Shown in pieces: positions 22,914 through 33,403 of a DNA stretch of 64,000 nt. How positions within the stretch are numbered: position 1 is the first letter of the stretch; each line of letters starts with the position of its first letter. This stretch comes from Bryum argenteum (taxonomy: Eukaryota > Streptophyta > Bryopsida > Bryales > Bryaceae), in the NCBI GenBank assembly GCA_037043015.1, contig CM073321.1:5786001-5850000 (forward strand), read 5' to 3'. The notes below the pieces were generated by a model that was given only the letters and a program-made list of their open reading frames with translations, was not told the DNA's origin and ran no database searches. A program made the translations under genes and the position numbers.

Positions 22914-25900
22914 ATGGAGGAATCCGCTAGCGGTAGTGAGAGAGGAAAAGAGATAGGCCAGAAAAAGAAGAAGCGGAGGGGTGGTACAAAGTTTACTAAT
23001 TCTAAAGCGCAGAGGCGTAGTGCTTTGCGGAAGCGCGATGGGAGAAGCTGTAGCGGCGATGATCGGGAGCCAGACGGGTATGACATCTTGATCGACGATG
23101 ATGTGCTACCGCCATTTAGGCGGACTATCAAAATGCGATCGCTCAACCTGGACAGTGTCCCGGAGAGTGTCGGGACAGACGAAGCTAAAGACGAAGAGGA
23201 GGAAGGGCGTAGAAGGCAGTTCAGGATATCTAGCGAGACTATATGCGTGGATGGGGATGACGATGGAGGTGTAGACTCTACAATTGAGGTAATTATGTAA
23301 TCTATTTTACAAATATGTTGATATTTCTAAGTGTCAAAATATTACCGAATTCGTTTATGGATTAACATCAACATGTGTTGTCTTCAGGGTCGCAGAGAAA
23401 CGGAAGAGGAAGACGATCAATCTGGAGGAGAAGCTGCAATGTTTGAGGAGAAAAGAGGCACTGATATGCCCGAGAGAGCAAAAGCCTCCACAGATGAGGA
23501 GATACAGAATGATGTAGCGGATGGATTTGAGACAAGTGCTGAAGAATTAGATGAGGTACATGAAAAACCTTACTTCCTGGTTTATTGGGAGGATCTAGGA
23601 TTGATTAAGTATACAATCAACTAGAGTCCATTCTTCGGTTCGAAGTACTTAGAACTATTCACATTATAGATTTCCATGATATATATAGAGGCATGACTGT
23701 TTCATGGTATAATATTATCGAGTGTGACATGATTCGCATGTGTATGTTAAAACAGTCTATGAAGAGTGAGCAGGTAAATGACATGTCATAATTTCAGAGT
23801 GGCATGAAAGAGTATGGGCATATTTTAGCATTCACCTCTAGAGATTAGATATGTTTTCAGGGAAACGGAAATGTAGATTACGATTTAGTAGTATTTCTGA
23901 AAGAAAGATGTAAACAAGTATTAAATATATGTTTGTCCAAATGACGTACATACAAATCATATTCAAAACTATTCCAGTGACTCAGTACGGAGAAAATGAA
24001 TACAATACAGAGTGTTGATAAAATTATCCTGGAAAAAAGCTGATACCCGAGCTCACAAGCACCTGACCTGCTACACGAAGTCCGGTCGTAGCTTCCCGAC
24101 ATGGCACAATGTCCGCTACCCCCCTAGTAAAACTGCATGATCGGTACTGCCGGGTACCGGCGAGGCGGGCCCGGCAAGGCCGGGTACCGCTGAAGGCCGG
24201 GTACCAGCGAGCTGGATACAAGCAACCTGGCCCGGCAAGGCCGAGTACGAGCAAGCTGGCCCGGCAAGCCGGGTACCAGCGTGGCTGGCCCGCTAAGGCT
24301 AGGTACCAGCGTGGCTGGCCCGGCAAGGCCGGGTACCAGCGAGGCTGGCCCGGCGAGGCCGGGTACCAGCGAAGCTGGCCCGGCATGACCGGGTACCAGC
24401 GAGTTGGGCCGGCAAGCCGGGTACCAGCGTGGCTGGCCCGGCAAGCCGGGTACAGCGAGCTGGCCTGGCCGGGTACCAGCCTACGTCCCGCCGAACGCCG
24501 AGCTAGCCCGTCACCGGCGCTCGCCGAAAGCCGACCTGCCTCCTCCGCCTCCGCCGAACGCCGACCTGCCTCCTTCGCCGAACGCCGGTTTTGGCTACCT
24601 CTTTCGGCGCCGCCCCTTCAGCGCCCCAGGGGTCGCTGCCTCAATCCAAAGTCTCCGTCTTTAATTTCAAGATTCGATTATAAGAAAAGCTCGTGCTATT
24701 TTTGAATAGGCCAAAGCAGGAACCGCCGATGCTGGAAAGGCAGTTAATTTTAGTAGAAGCAACAGAACGTTCTGGCAAGATGGGAGGAGTACATTTGATA
24801 CTGTCAAGTTGTGGGAGGGTGTTTTTTGATGAGTTTGCACACCATTGCTGTCAAGATATTGCAGGAAGAAGAAATCATGGCGGATCTTGTAGAGAAAGAG
24901 GTGGCAGTGGAAGGAGGCAGTGAGCACGTCGAAGAAGCTTCAGAAAATGTGAGTTCTTAGTCCTCAGAATCAAGTATTTTCGACGAATTTTACAAGGAAT
25001 TTTACAAGTCGCATGCTCCTAGTGAAGCAATGAAAACGAGGGCGGAGTTGGAGGTGTGGTACTCCAAGGAATTTCTACTGAACAAAGCTTGTTGCTACAT
25101 CAGATTGAGTAAACCCTAACTTTTGCATTCTGCACCAGATCAATTGTGCACTAAACCTTGTTCAACCGGTATGACATAGAATCCGGTAGGAGAGAAAGTA
25201 AACGTCATGAACACACTCGAATATGTGAATTCAGGTAGTGCAGGTTGCTGACTCCTCTTCCCTCGGTGCTGTACCTCTTTGTTGTTGCCGATGAGGGCAA
25301 AGCGTCGGTGTTGTCCTTCTTTGCTGTTGCCGATGAGGGTATAGTCTCGGTGCTGTCCGTCTGTTGTTCCCGATGAGGGCTGCTTTGTGAGTAGGCTCGA
25401 AGCAGAGCAGGTTCAGGGCTTGGATTTGCATGGATGTCTGGACGGAGGCTGCCATTTTTCCCTTTTATGTGCCCGAATTCGGCTTTTTTTTTCCTCACTG
25501 AACTGCATTTTCTTCTCCTTGTTCGCTAGACTCGTGATGTATTTCGGAGACTGCAGGTGCTGCCTTCTCTTCCCTCGCTGTGGCCCATCCGATGAATGCT
25601 GATGAAGGCCGATGAAGGCTGCTGAGAGCTTCAAGGCGGGCCTGAGGCTGTTTGCAAACTGGTATTCCCCTGCTCAAATGGAAGCTTGATGGCTGGCCAT
25701 TTTGGTGGCGTAATTTTGGTGTGGCACTGGTTGTGGGAAGAGCCGGGAAGCACTCAGACATTCATGGGCGAAAGTCTGGAGGGAGGTGCCCGAATTTGTC
25801 ATCTTTTTTCTGCCTTATCTGCTTTGTCTTCTTTTTGCTCGCTGGATCTCGGGATGTATTTCGGGGATGCAGGTGCTGCCTTCTCTTCCCTCGCTGTAGC

Positions 25901-26764
25901 CACCCAACATGAATGCCGATGAAGGCCGATAAAGGCTGCTGAGAGCTTCATGGCGAGCCTGAGGCTGTTTGCAAACTGGGATTCCCCTCCTGAAATGAAA
26001 GCTTGATGGCTGGCGATTTCGGTGGCGTGGTTTCGGTGTGGTACTGGTTGTGGGAAGAGCCGGGAAGCACTCAGACATTCGTGGACGAAAGTCTGGAGGG
26101 AGGCGCCCGAATTTGTCATTTTTTTCTGCCTTGTTTGCATTTTGGCTCTTCATCGCTCGCTGTTGCACATCCTTGTTGTGCCTATGAAGGTACCTGTGTT
26201 CTTCATGGCGGGCCTGAGGTTTTCCGTTACTGCTATTCCCCAGCATGCATCTGAGAAGCTTGATGGCTGGACACAATGGTTGCTGGTCGACGCTTCCTTG
26301 GTTTATTTGCTTATGCTGGTTTATTTGTGAATGAATTTCTTGAAGTGTGAATGAATTTGCTTAATATTAGTTTTATAACAATGTCTGATTTTTTTATTCG
26401 GAGTGTTTGATAATTGACTTAGCATTGGTTTGGTGTGATTTTGCAGGTTCCAAAAATGCGAAAAAAAATTGAAAGAGAAGAGGAATCTGATGCAGATAGT
26501 GACCTTTCCGCATTGAGAGACAATGTGTTACCTTACGTGGAGTCTCATCGATTAAACATATCATTGACTTCGGTTCCGGAAACCCCACCTCCTGCCTCAC
26601 CTGTCCGTCACACCTCGCGTGATGTCGTTGATCGGGTTGCACGAGCTGTTAACATGCAAATCAAAAAGAATGAGGCTAAAGCTAGACGTATCGAAGAGAA
26701 AGCATTAGCTAGAGTCAAACCCAGACGTTCTCCGCGACTTGCTAGAAAGTTGCAGTCATCTTGA
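22914..26764 (+). CDS. Charged nuclear-type protein, four exons, 314 aa, unrecognised
   Basis: Inferred exons are 22,914-23,288, 23,388-23,555, 24,865-24,948 and 26,447-26,764. All junctions are GT-AG and phase 0, giving 315 codons including the stop. The start (MEESASGSERGKE) is followed by a basic patch (QKKKKRRGG) and then acidic stretches. The last exon ends with a basic helix and KPRRSPRLARKLQSS, an SPRL-type tail suited to DNA or chromatin binding. After the third exon the frame continues, past a TAG at 24,958, through a coding-like segment (FDEFYKEFYKSH) to about 25,110; that may be an alternative or decaying exon. Introns 2 and 3 hold large tandem repeats. No domain was recognised. 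The gene lies between the ADD gene and the methyltransferase gene of the same element. Confidence 0.55.
24140..24500. repeat. CCGGGTACCAGCG minisatellite in an intron
   Basis: About ten copies of a GC-rich unit near 30-33 bp contain CCGGGTACCAGC and GGCTGGCCCGGCAAG. A short CGCCGAACGCCGACCTGCC repeat follows (24,490-24,590). It is inside the second intron of the gene at 22,914. Reading frames on both strands are repeat artefacts. Confidence 0.85.
25530..26170. repeat. Tandem duplication of a roughly 320-bp unit in an intron
   Basis: The block beginning TTCGGRGAYTGCAGGTGCTGCC near 25,540 recurs near 25,860. Both copies continue through GAAGGCTGCTGAGAGCTTCA, GGGAAGCACTCAGACATTC and GCCCGAATTTGTCAT. 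A partial third copy is fading near 26,150. It lies inside the third intron of the gene at 22,914. Confidence 0.8.
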
Positions 26765-26903
26765 TTGTATCGTCGGTTGATATGTTGAGTTTATCATACA
26801 CTTGATTATAAAGCCGATGTTTTTTATTAATTTTATCGCATTGGTTATTTGACACATTCTTATTCAGTCTGTGGTGTGTTATATTTGGTTTCTGGATTGC
26901 CAG

Positions 26904-29900
26904 ATGACCTTAGCTCAAGTTTGTACCGATGAAGATGACGAATCTAGCCGACAACTTCTTGCTTCTCCACCACTTCGTTCGACTGATGGAGACGTACAAT
27001 TACATGATAGTGTCGCAAATGTTGAAAACATTTGCACCGGAGTCCCGGAAGAAAGTCCTTCTGAAAGTGAGCGTCATCCTGAAGCCGTGCACGATCATGA
27101 TCGACTCGACGCGCTTTCAGAGGATGAAGATACTCCTTTGCCTGGGAGTGTCAACGTTGGAATCGTTCATATGCCAATGCATCTGCAAAACAAGGACCCC
27201 GACTGGAGTGCAAACGAGATGCGAATGCTTCACAAGAGTGATTCGATTGCAATCATCAACAGGTTACGCTACAAACCTGTTAAGAAATCTCGTATGTTCA
27301 TTCCACTCTGCCGTCTCGTTTGTTATCCAAAGGTTCGCCCGATTTCAGAACAAGACGTCAGGAAACTAGAGAATGAATTCAACAAAGGATACCGGGAAGG
27401 CGATCGGGTGATGTACGTGTCACCCTTTGATAAAAAAGGCCGAGAAAAATTGGTTGATGCCGAAGATGCTGTCTGGACGAATCCTCTATGGAAATCCGCT
27501 AATGAAGAGTTCGAGAAGTCGCTGCAGTCGGATCCGGATCTACAACACCTCAGTGACAAGTATTTCTACGTTTACGAAGGCAACCACCGTGTGACGGCGT
27601 GGATGCGTCACATAGAGAGGTACCATAAGATGGAACCTTCGTGGTACATCTCCGTGGATTGTATCATTCTTGATGCACGAGGAGAGAGCAATCTCTTGCT
27701 CGACGCTATGAACGATATAAATTGGTGAGATTTTATTCTTTTTTTTTTTATTCGCTCAATTTATATTTTGATTAAGTTCAATGTTTCTCATGTCTGATCT
27801 CGCACTGCAGGTCTACTGCAGGTCTACATGACCATGTCGAAGATGGTTTGTGTGCAAAATTGCAACGAATGAGGCAGTTTGGAAAATTGAAACTGGAGGA
27901 TTTCAAGGATCTGATATCCCCAGAGGATTACAGAATATGCAAGAACGCTAAGGCAAAAAAAGATACTTGGTATCCTGTAACAGTGGACGTCTTCGTAAAA
28001 TTCTTATACGCGGTAAGTTGAATGGAACGTGTTTCAAATGTGAATGTTTGTATTGGGTTCTTTACATCTTATTAATTCTTTTTTTGTGTTATACAGAGGA
28101 GATTAGCGAAGGCATCTGATGACGCAGAAACGAATTACTACGCCACCGTACCGAAGGAGAATCAAACAGGACCTGGAGTATGGAGTGCCATAGATAATGC
28201 GATCAAAGCAGAGATTAAGGCCATACGTGGCAAAAACTTTGACAAGATGGTCGCTGTGGCCAACAACAAACTTGGGAAAATATTTGCGAAGGAGGTAAAC
28301 ACCCCTTTCATGTTTTATATGACTCGTAATCATGTTTTATAACCTCATTCCTACTTATGATCTTCATGTGCAGATTTATTCTCATTACAGCAAGAACTTG
28401 AAACCCGATATGACAATCGATCGCTTACAAATGGTCGCCACTACCAATGTTCATTGCGATTTCAAGGGTAAGTGGCTCCAATGGTGGAACTCATCGGACG
28501 AAGTTCGACGTTCTTTTCGCTTCCCAGAAGAACGACCAATGAAAGATGAAACTTTGATGGCATTCCTACATCGCGCTTCTCTATGGGCACAGGTATCTTA
28601 ATGTTTCATTACGTGTTTTCAAAGTTAGACTTCATATGCTATTTTGATATTTAACATGTTCTCTTTTTTCACAGCACGAGCATTCACTTCAAAGTGAATT
28701 GCAAAACCTGATTGACAACGAAAACCTCAACATTGAGTGGTCTAGTGTTGTCCTAAAGCCATCTGAGTATGTGGAGAAGTGGAGGTTGTTCTTATGGGAC
28801 AAGGCATTCAACAACTATCTTGGTCCTAATGCCAGCCCAAAGTTCAGCAAAGGCTCAGATCTTCAAAAGATTACCGGGGACAAAGTTACAATTAAGCGGC
28901 TTTTATTCCGGTAAGTTTCTAGTTTTTTAATCAATATTAATAAAATCGGTACAACTTGTTCAATTTTCACAATGTAATTTGTTTTCTTTTTTGAAGGTAC
29001 TTAAAACAAGAGCTCGTTGCCAAGGGAGCTTTAGCTTCGTTCTCTATTCCAATGGAGTTCGAGGACGTCTCAGTCACAAATGATCCCCGCAGTTTTTTCT
29101 CCTCAGCCCAACAAGAGCGGTTTCCAAACTCTCAATTGTCGACCGGTGGATGGTTCCTTGAGTGCGATGACAACTACATGCACAAGGAAGAGAAGCATCT
29201 TCTTCGGAATCTTGCTTTAAACCCAGCTGACTCTGCACCGATGGAAATTGACGACGATGACGATGACGACCTATCTATTCTACGAGTCGTGTCTGATCCA
29301 ATCTCTTCTCCTTCTTCACCTATTGCAGTGCCCAAGTCTCGTGCAAACAGGAAGCGACGCAGCGCTGTTGCGGAGCCTGTTGTTGCACTTGACGAGGATT
29401 CCGAAGATATTGCTCGTCGTCCAGAAGACATTGCAGGGCCAGAGGATGCTGATCTGACTCAGGCGTCAGTAGAAGCGACAAACAAGGCAATTCGACGCGG
29501 TGCAAGACTGACTCAACTTTCTGCGGATGGACTTACGAATGTTGAGTCTCCTCCTCAATCCTTCACCGTTGACCACAACTCCCAACAGTCCCCACGTCGC
29601 CTCAGCCAGCCGGTATTTGCCAAACGCCCTCTTCCGAAACCCAGTCACATTGGTAGCAGCTCATCGTCTAAAATATCGGTGACTCTACCTATGTATCTCG
29701 AGAATGGTAACATTGGAGATTTGGTCCATCACTCATCGAAGACATGAAACTGGGATTTGCAAATCCTTGATATCGTTGAGCACATCAAGAAGGTATTATT
29801 TCATACATTTCTCATTTATAATCTCTCTAATTACATTTTGTACTTTAGAATCTATTAGTGACTATCTAATTTTTCATTGTCTCCCAGATTGGCAAAGACC

Positions 29901-31186
29901 GTAAGTACCCATGTTCGGCGATGGAGTATCAACCCAAGCATCCAGGGATTGATCTCATTTTTGCAGATGCTCCCGAGAACTTGCCTGTACCGGGTGTGTC
30001 TCCAACAGAAGTTCTATCCTGGAACCGGCGAGACAAAACCTACTTTGAGAGCCTCTTCGTGTTTGCCGCGTATCATTTGACAGACGTTGGAGCCATTCTT
30101 CTGATGCATCCAAAATGCCGTAAAATCGAGCGTACTCTTGATTCTGAGTCGCATAAATATAGTTTTTGTCTGGTTCGAGACTGGTGGGGGTATAATCCCC
30201 TCCCTATAGCCTCTACTGTGCCTAAACCGAAAGAGGTACGGACCAGATTCTAGTTTCCAATTTCATATTTCATGATTATTGTCTTCTATGCTTCTATGTT
30301 AACGTATGTATACTTCTGTTTTGCAGACTCACTGCTTCCATATCAAAGTGTATGTTCGGAAAGATTTTTTTCCGAAGTTCCGAACTCGAGAAGTGGCACA
30401 CGCATACGCGGGTGTGTCAATTGTACCTGATGAGGAAGACCACCTCTGTAACTTTGCAGACAAAGGGACATTGCGTTATTGTCCGGATGGTACGCCATGG
30501 CGAGGCTCACGAGAGAAGGACCCCTCCTTCATTCAATGTTTCGTCGATTGTCTCACGAACGACGGGGGTATAGTCTTCGATTGGAGCGCAAGTACAGGTA
30601 ATATTTCCGTAAACTCTACATTAGAATTTGTTTATACAGTTTGCATTTTTAACGTGGGCATCTGATTTTTTAGGTGCATCTGTGATAGCTTGCGCGCACT
30701 CCAACCGACACCTCATTGCTATGGAGCTAGACGAAGAAATCTTTGATGGTGTTCTAGCAGATTACAAGAATGGTCCTCCCGGTAATGAAGAAAGTGGAGA
30801 ATCAATCCCTCCCGCTGATTATGACTCTGACGAACCGGTCGTGAAGAAGCCACGAAAGTTCATTGGTGCGTAATACCATCTTGTAAATTACTTCTAGATT
30901 TTAAAATACATATTTACAAATCGGTAATATTGACTTTCTTTGTACTTTTAGGATCGCAGGTCTGAAAGAGCGATTGACTCGCAACGCTCATCTCTACAAG
31001 AGCCCTCCAATAAAATTCACCCTACCATTGTACGCTGAGCGTCTTGCTCAAGAGTTTGTTCAAGCTCCATCTCCCATTTTTTCTGACACTCCACGTCGAC
31101 GCTATAGCAATAGTGTGCTTAAGTTTATAGACTTTGAGGCTGATCAATGTGATCAGCACTTTAATGGTACTACACCATCTTCCTAA
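26904..31186 (+). CDS. Inner ParB-like + N6/N4-methyltransferase-like gene, ten exons, 1,173 codons
   Basis: Inferred exons: 26,904-27,724; 27,811-28,012; 28,097-28,294; 28,374-28,592; 28,675-28,910; 28,997-29,792; 29,888-30,235; 30,327-30,597; 30,674-30,869; 30,952-31,186. Phases fit throughout (3,522 nt). A ParB/DGQHR-like core (FYVYEGNHRVTAW, codon about 225) keeps the NHR loop. A long helical region and an acidic, Ser-rich segment follow. The C-terminal third is a beta-class methyltransferase in the order motif IV (DLIFADAPEN, about 844-853), GAILLMHPK, then motif I (IVFDWSASTGAS, about 1,022) and motif II (LIAMELDEEIF). DAPE replaces DPPY, so catalysis is doubtful. A basic KKPRKF and a conserved-looking tail end the protein. 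One in-frame TGA (29,745-29,747, codon 809) interrupts exon 6. Length and order match the outer gene. ParB-methyltransferase fusions are otherwise a bacterial and phage architecture. Confidence 0.75.
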
Positions 31187-32055
31187 TTTGTGATTTGCTT
31201 TCTGATAGGTACTGGACATGGTAGTGCCATACATTCGTAGTTCACCATGATCTATACTTATATTAGTCTCTATATGTGTTTTTCAATATTTATGGTTTTA
31301 TATTTTTATTTATCGTGATTATTGTTGATAGCTTAACCTACACTATGTGCTTCAAGTATTACTCTAAATATCTCAATACAATGTAATCTGAGCCATGATT
31401 GCCTTTAATGGTGATGTCAGCCCTAATTTGATGTAAATTCTTTAACTCCAATTTCAATGCATCGGTGTATCTAAATGTTTAAGTTTAAATCTCAATGCAG
31501 ACTAAAAGGTCTAGAAGTTCTTTTTCTTTTTTCCATTGGAGTGATTGAATCTTGCCAATGTTAGTAGGGGCTACAGTCCGGTATTTGTATAGCTCAGGAT
31601 AGCGGCTTTAAGACGCACTGCAACGCTCCAACGAGGCCGAGGAGAATCGAACTCGGACCACTACAATGCCACGTATTGACATATATTTCTGACAAGTGTA
31701 TTAGGAAATTGATGACGTCAGCCCTAATATTAAAATATAGTCTCCAAATACTAAAATATATAAAATAAACTTATTGATTACTTAAAGGCAATCCACAAGT
31801 GGGGGTTTAGATTTTGTATATGATTTCAATTGTATTGGTTACACATGATGATGCCAGCCCATAATTTAATTAACTTTTATTTTCTCTTGCAAATGTGGAT
31901 TATTTATGAAATATTGTATGACCTCAACACTATGAAAATAATTGGATTTAGGATCATATCCACGGTTTTGGGTACTATTATGCCTATAAAAAAACAATTT
32001 CGAAATTTCAGAACCACCCATTCCATGGTAATAGGGCCATTAACTTTCAAATTCA
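31187..32055. other. 3' interval of the element, no gene; possible tRNA-derived SINE trace
   Basis: AT-rich, no gene. On the minus strand around 31,645-31,670, GAGTTCGATTCTC resembles a pol III B box, and TGGCATTGTAGTGG lies just upstream. The two are too close for a real tRNA, so at most this is a degraded SINE. Confidence 0.25.
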
Positions 32056-32110
32056 TTTCTTCTTACCGCTAAAACTTTACCGCTCACCGCTCACCGCTCA
32101 CCGCTCACAC
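32056..32110 (-). repeat. Right terminal inverted repeat
   Basis: Four CCGCTCA iterations end in CCGCTCACAC at 32,110, the reverse complement of the left end. Confidence 0.75.
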
Positions 32111-32133
32111 CCGTGGTTTCCCCGGGTCTCCTA

Positions 32134-32278
32134 CAGTTTAGCTCAACTCGAGCTAAACTGTCGTAACCAAGTGGACCTTACAGAGTCTCTAACAGTTTAG
32201 CTCGACTCGAGCTAAACTGTCATACCCTTATTGACCTGAATTGGTCCCTTACAGTTTAGCTCGACTCGAGCTAAACTG
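32134..32278. repeat. Three palindrome copies in the outer gene's intron
   Basis: Copies of the 27-bp palindrome lie at 32,134-32,160, 32,193-32,219 and 32,252-32,278, just outside the inserted element and 75 bp before the next exon. They show that this flank belongs to the same palindrome-bearing intron as the sequence left of 20,619. Confidence 0.9.
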
Positions 32279-32352
32279 CCATGCGTTTTCTGCAAATTTG
32301 ACCGCTCTAGCTTTACACCAAGTCCGCTATCTAAGTTGATTGTTTTTTGTAG

Positions 32353-33177
32353 ATAATGTCCCTCGATGCCTACTCCATATTCGACGCCGAAGACAAGGGG
32401 GACATCGACCAGGCGTACGAGGAAGGCCTAACACTTGATCCAACTGACTTCTCCGTAAACGGTTATTTTGTCGACAAAGACGAGTTTCCAGAGGTCGGAG
32501 GCATGCTCTTAAAGGGCAAGCGCAAAGCTGTAGCGTCCTTAGATGACGAGGCCCTAGACGATGATGCCGACCTCCCCGACCGGGAGGATTGTGGGTCAAG
32601 CGGAAGAATACTTCAAGGTGAAGGCAGCACTTACAGCCTTGGTTCCGGAGGAGATGACTCCGCTCCAGGCGAAGAGCAAGACATGGAGTTGGACACGACC
32701 CCTCGGACACCGCAGGAGTCGCGTACGGCTCCTAGGCGAGGAGGCGGGCGGGGGAGTGCAAAACGGAAACGTAATCCCCTGTCGAGGGACTCACCCTCAA
32801 GTAGGTTCAAGGCCGAGGAGAGTGCCGAATTGGCAGCACTACAGCGCAAGATTGAGGAGGAGACGACACACCGGAGGAAATTGGAAGAGCTCCTTGCACA
32901 GCAGCAAATTGAGCAGCGGGAACGTGAAAAGAGGGAACAGGAACGCCATGACAGGATGATGGAGATGATGGAGAGTTTTACTGCTGGCCACGCATTAACT
33001 TCGGTGAAGACAAAGGCCACCACTGCTACCCATGCTGATCCTACTTCCCTGCAAGCACTCCCGTCCCTGCCGCCTCCAACTACCGAGACTCCTGCGCCTA
33101 CGCCTTCCTCTCCTATGCCTGAAATACGACCTGTGGGGGACGCGGAAGAAGAAACTACAGGTCCTCCTTCAACTTAG
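32353..33177 (+). CDS. Outer ParB-like/methyltransferase gene, last exon
   Basis: This exon starts after the acceptor TGTTTTTTGTAG, in phase 0, matching the donor at 20,558. The first residues (IMSLDAYSIFDAEDK) fit methyltransferase motif II and align with LIAMELDEEIFDGVLAD of the inner gene. It therefore completes the fold begun before the 11.8-kb intron. The rest is an acidic region, an Arg/Gly patch (PRRGGGRGSAKRKRN, likely nuclear localisation), a charged coiled coil of about 70 residues (AELAALQRKIEEETTHRRKL onward) and a Pro/Thr-rich end (stop at 33,175-33,177). Read alone from ATG 32,356 it would look like a separate 273-aa protein. The phase match and motif II favour one gene. Confidence 0.65.
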   Translation: MMSLDAYSIFDAEDKGDIDQAYEEGLTLDPTDFSVNGYFVDKDEFPEVGGMLLKGKRKAVASLDDEALDDDADLPDREDCGSSGRILQGEGSTYSLGSGGDDSAPGEEQDMELDTTPRTPQESRTAPRRGGGRGSAKRKRNPLSRDSPSSRFKAEESAELAALQRKIEEETTHRRKLEELLAQQQIEQREREKREQERHDRMMEMMESFTAGHALTSVKTKATTATHADPTSLQALPSLPPPTTETPAPTPSSPMPEIRPVGDAEEETTGPPST

Positions 33178-33292
33178 ATTTTGGATCGAGTGTAGAGTAT
33201 TTAAGCTGTAAATGCCGGAAAACACATGTACATGTGAAATTTTGTATCAAACAAACATTTTTTTGTAATTAATACAGGCTTTTACTATTTTG

Positions 33293-33319
33293 CAATTTAG
33301 CTCGACTTGAGCTAAACTG
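33293..33319. repeat. Isolated palindrome copy downstream of the outer gene
   Basis: One slightly changed copy of the 27-bp palindrome lies 116 bp after the stop of the outer gene. It is the last one seen in the window. Confidence 0.85.
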
Positions 33320-33403
33320 TTGCCCTTTTTCCTATCTGCTTCCATATTCTATTTCCTCCATCTTATTGTTTCCTGATTCCATGAATTTGTATTGCGCTGC
33401 CAG

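Larger units (their letters stand above)
20619..32110 (+). mobile_element. 11.5-kb inverted-repeat element carrying ADD, nuclear-protein and ParB-like/methyltransferase genes
   Basis: The ends are inverted repeats of roughly 45-55 bp built from GTGAGCG iterations: GTGTGAGCG at 20,619 and its reverse complement ending at 32,110. CCGTG occurs at both edges (20,617-20,621 and 32,111-32,115) and may be the target duplication if the true left end is 20,622. The element lies wholly inside an intron of the outer ParB-like/methyltransferase gene. Removing it leaves an intron of about 300 bp between phase-matched exons. Inside are an ADD-domain gene (-), a charged nuclear-type gene (+) and a second ParB-like/methyltransferase gene (+). 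No recognised transposase is inside, so it is either non-autonomous or uses an unfamiliar enzyme. Confidence 0.75.

Noticed and set aside
24109-24705. Long overlapping reading frames on both strands
   Set aside because: They follow a GC-rich 30-33-bp minisatellite in an intron; composition and both-strand openness are repeat artefacts.
31645-31670. tRNA gene
   Set aside because: Only a B-box-like T arm is recognisable; no acceptor stem or anticodon arm pairs, and the A-box-like sequence is too close.
32561-33023. Alternative frames within the last exon of the outer gene
   Set aside because: The frame from 32,353 has motif II, a coiled coil and the phase match; the others are Arg- or Ser-rich shadows.
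17619-33177. Bacterial contamination as the source of the ParB-methyltransferase genes
   Set aside because: Both genes have GT-AG introns with correct phase, lie among plant-type repeats and share palindromes with neighbouring eukaryotic sequence.
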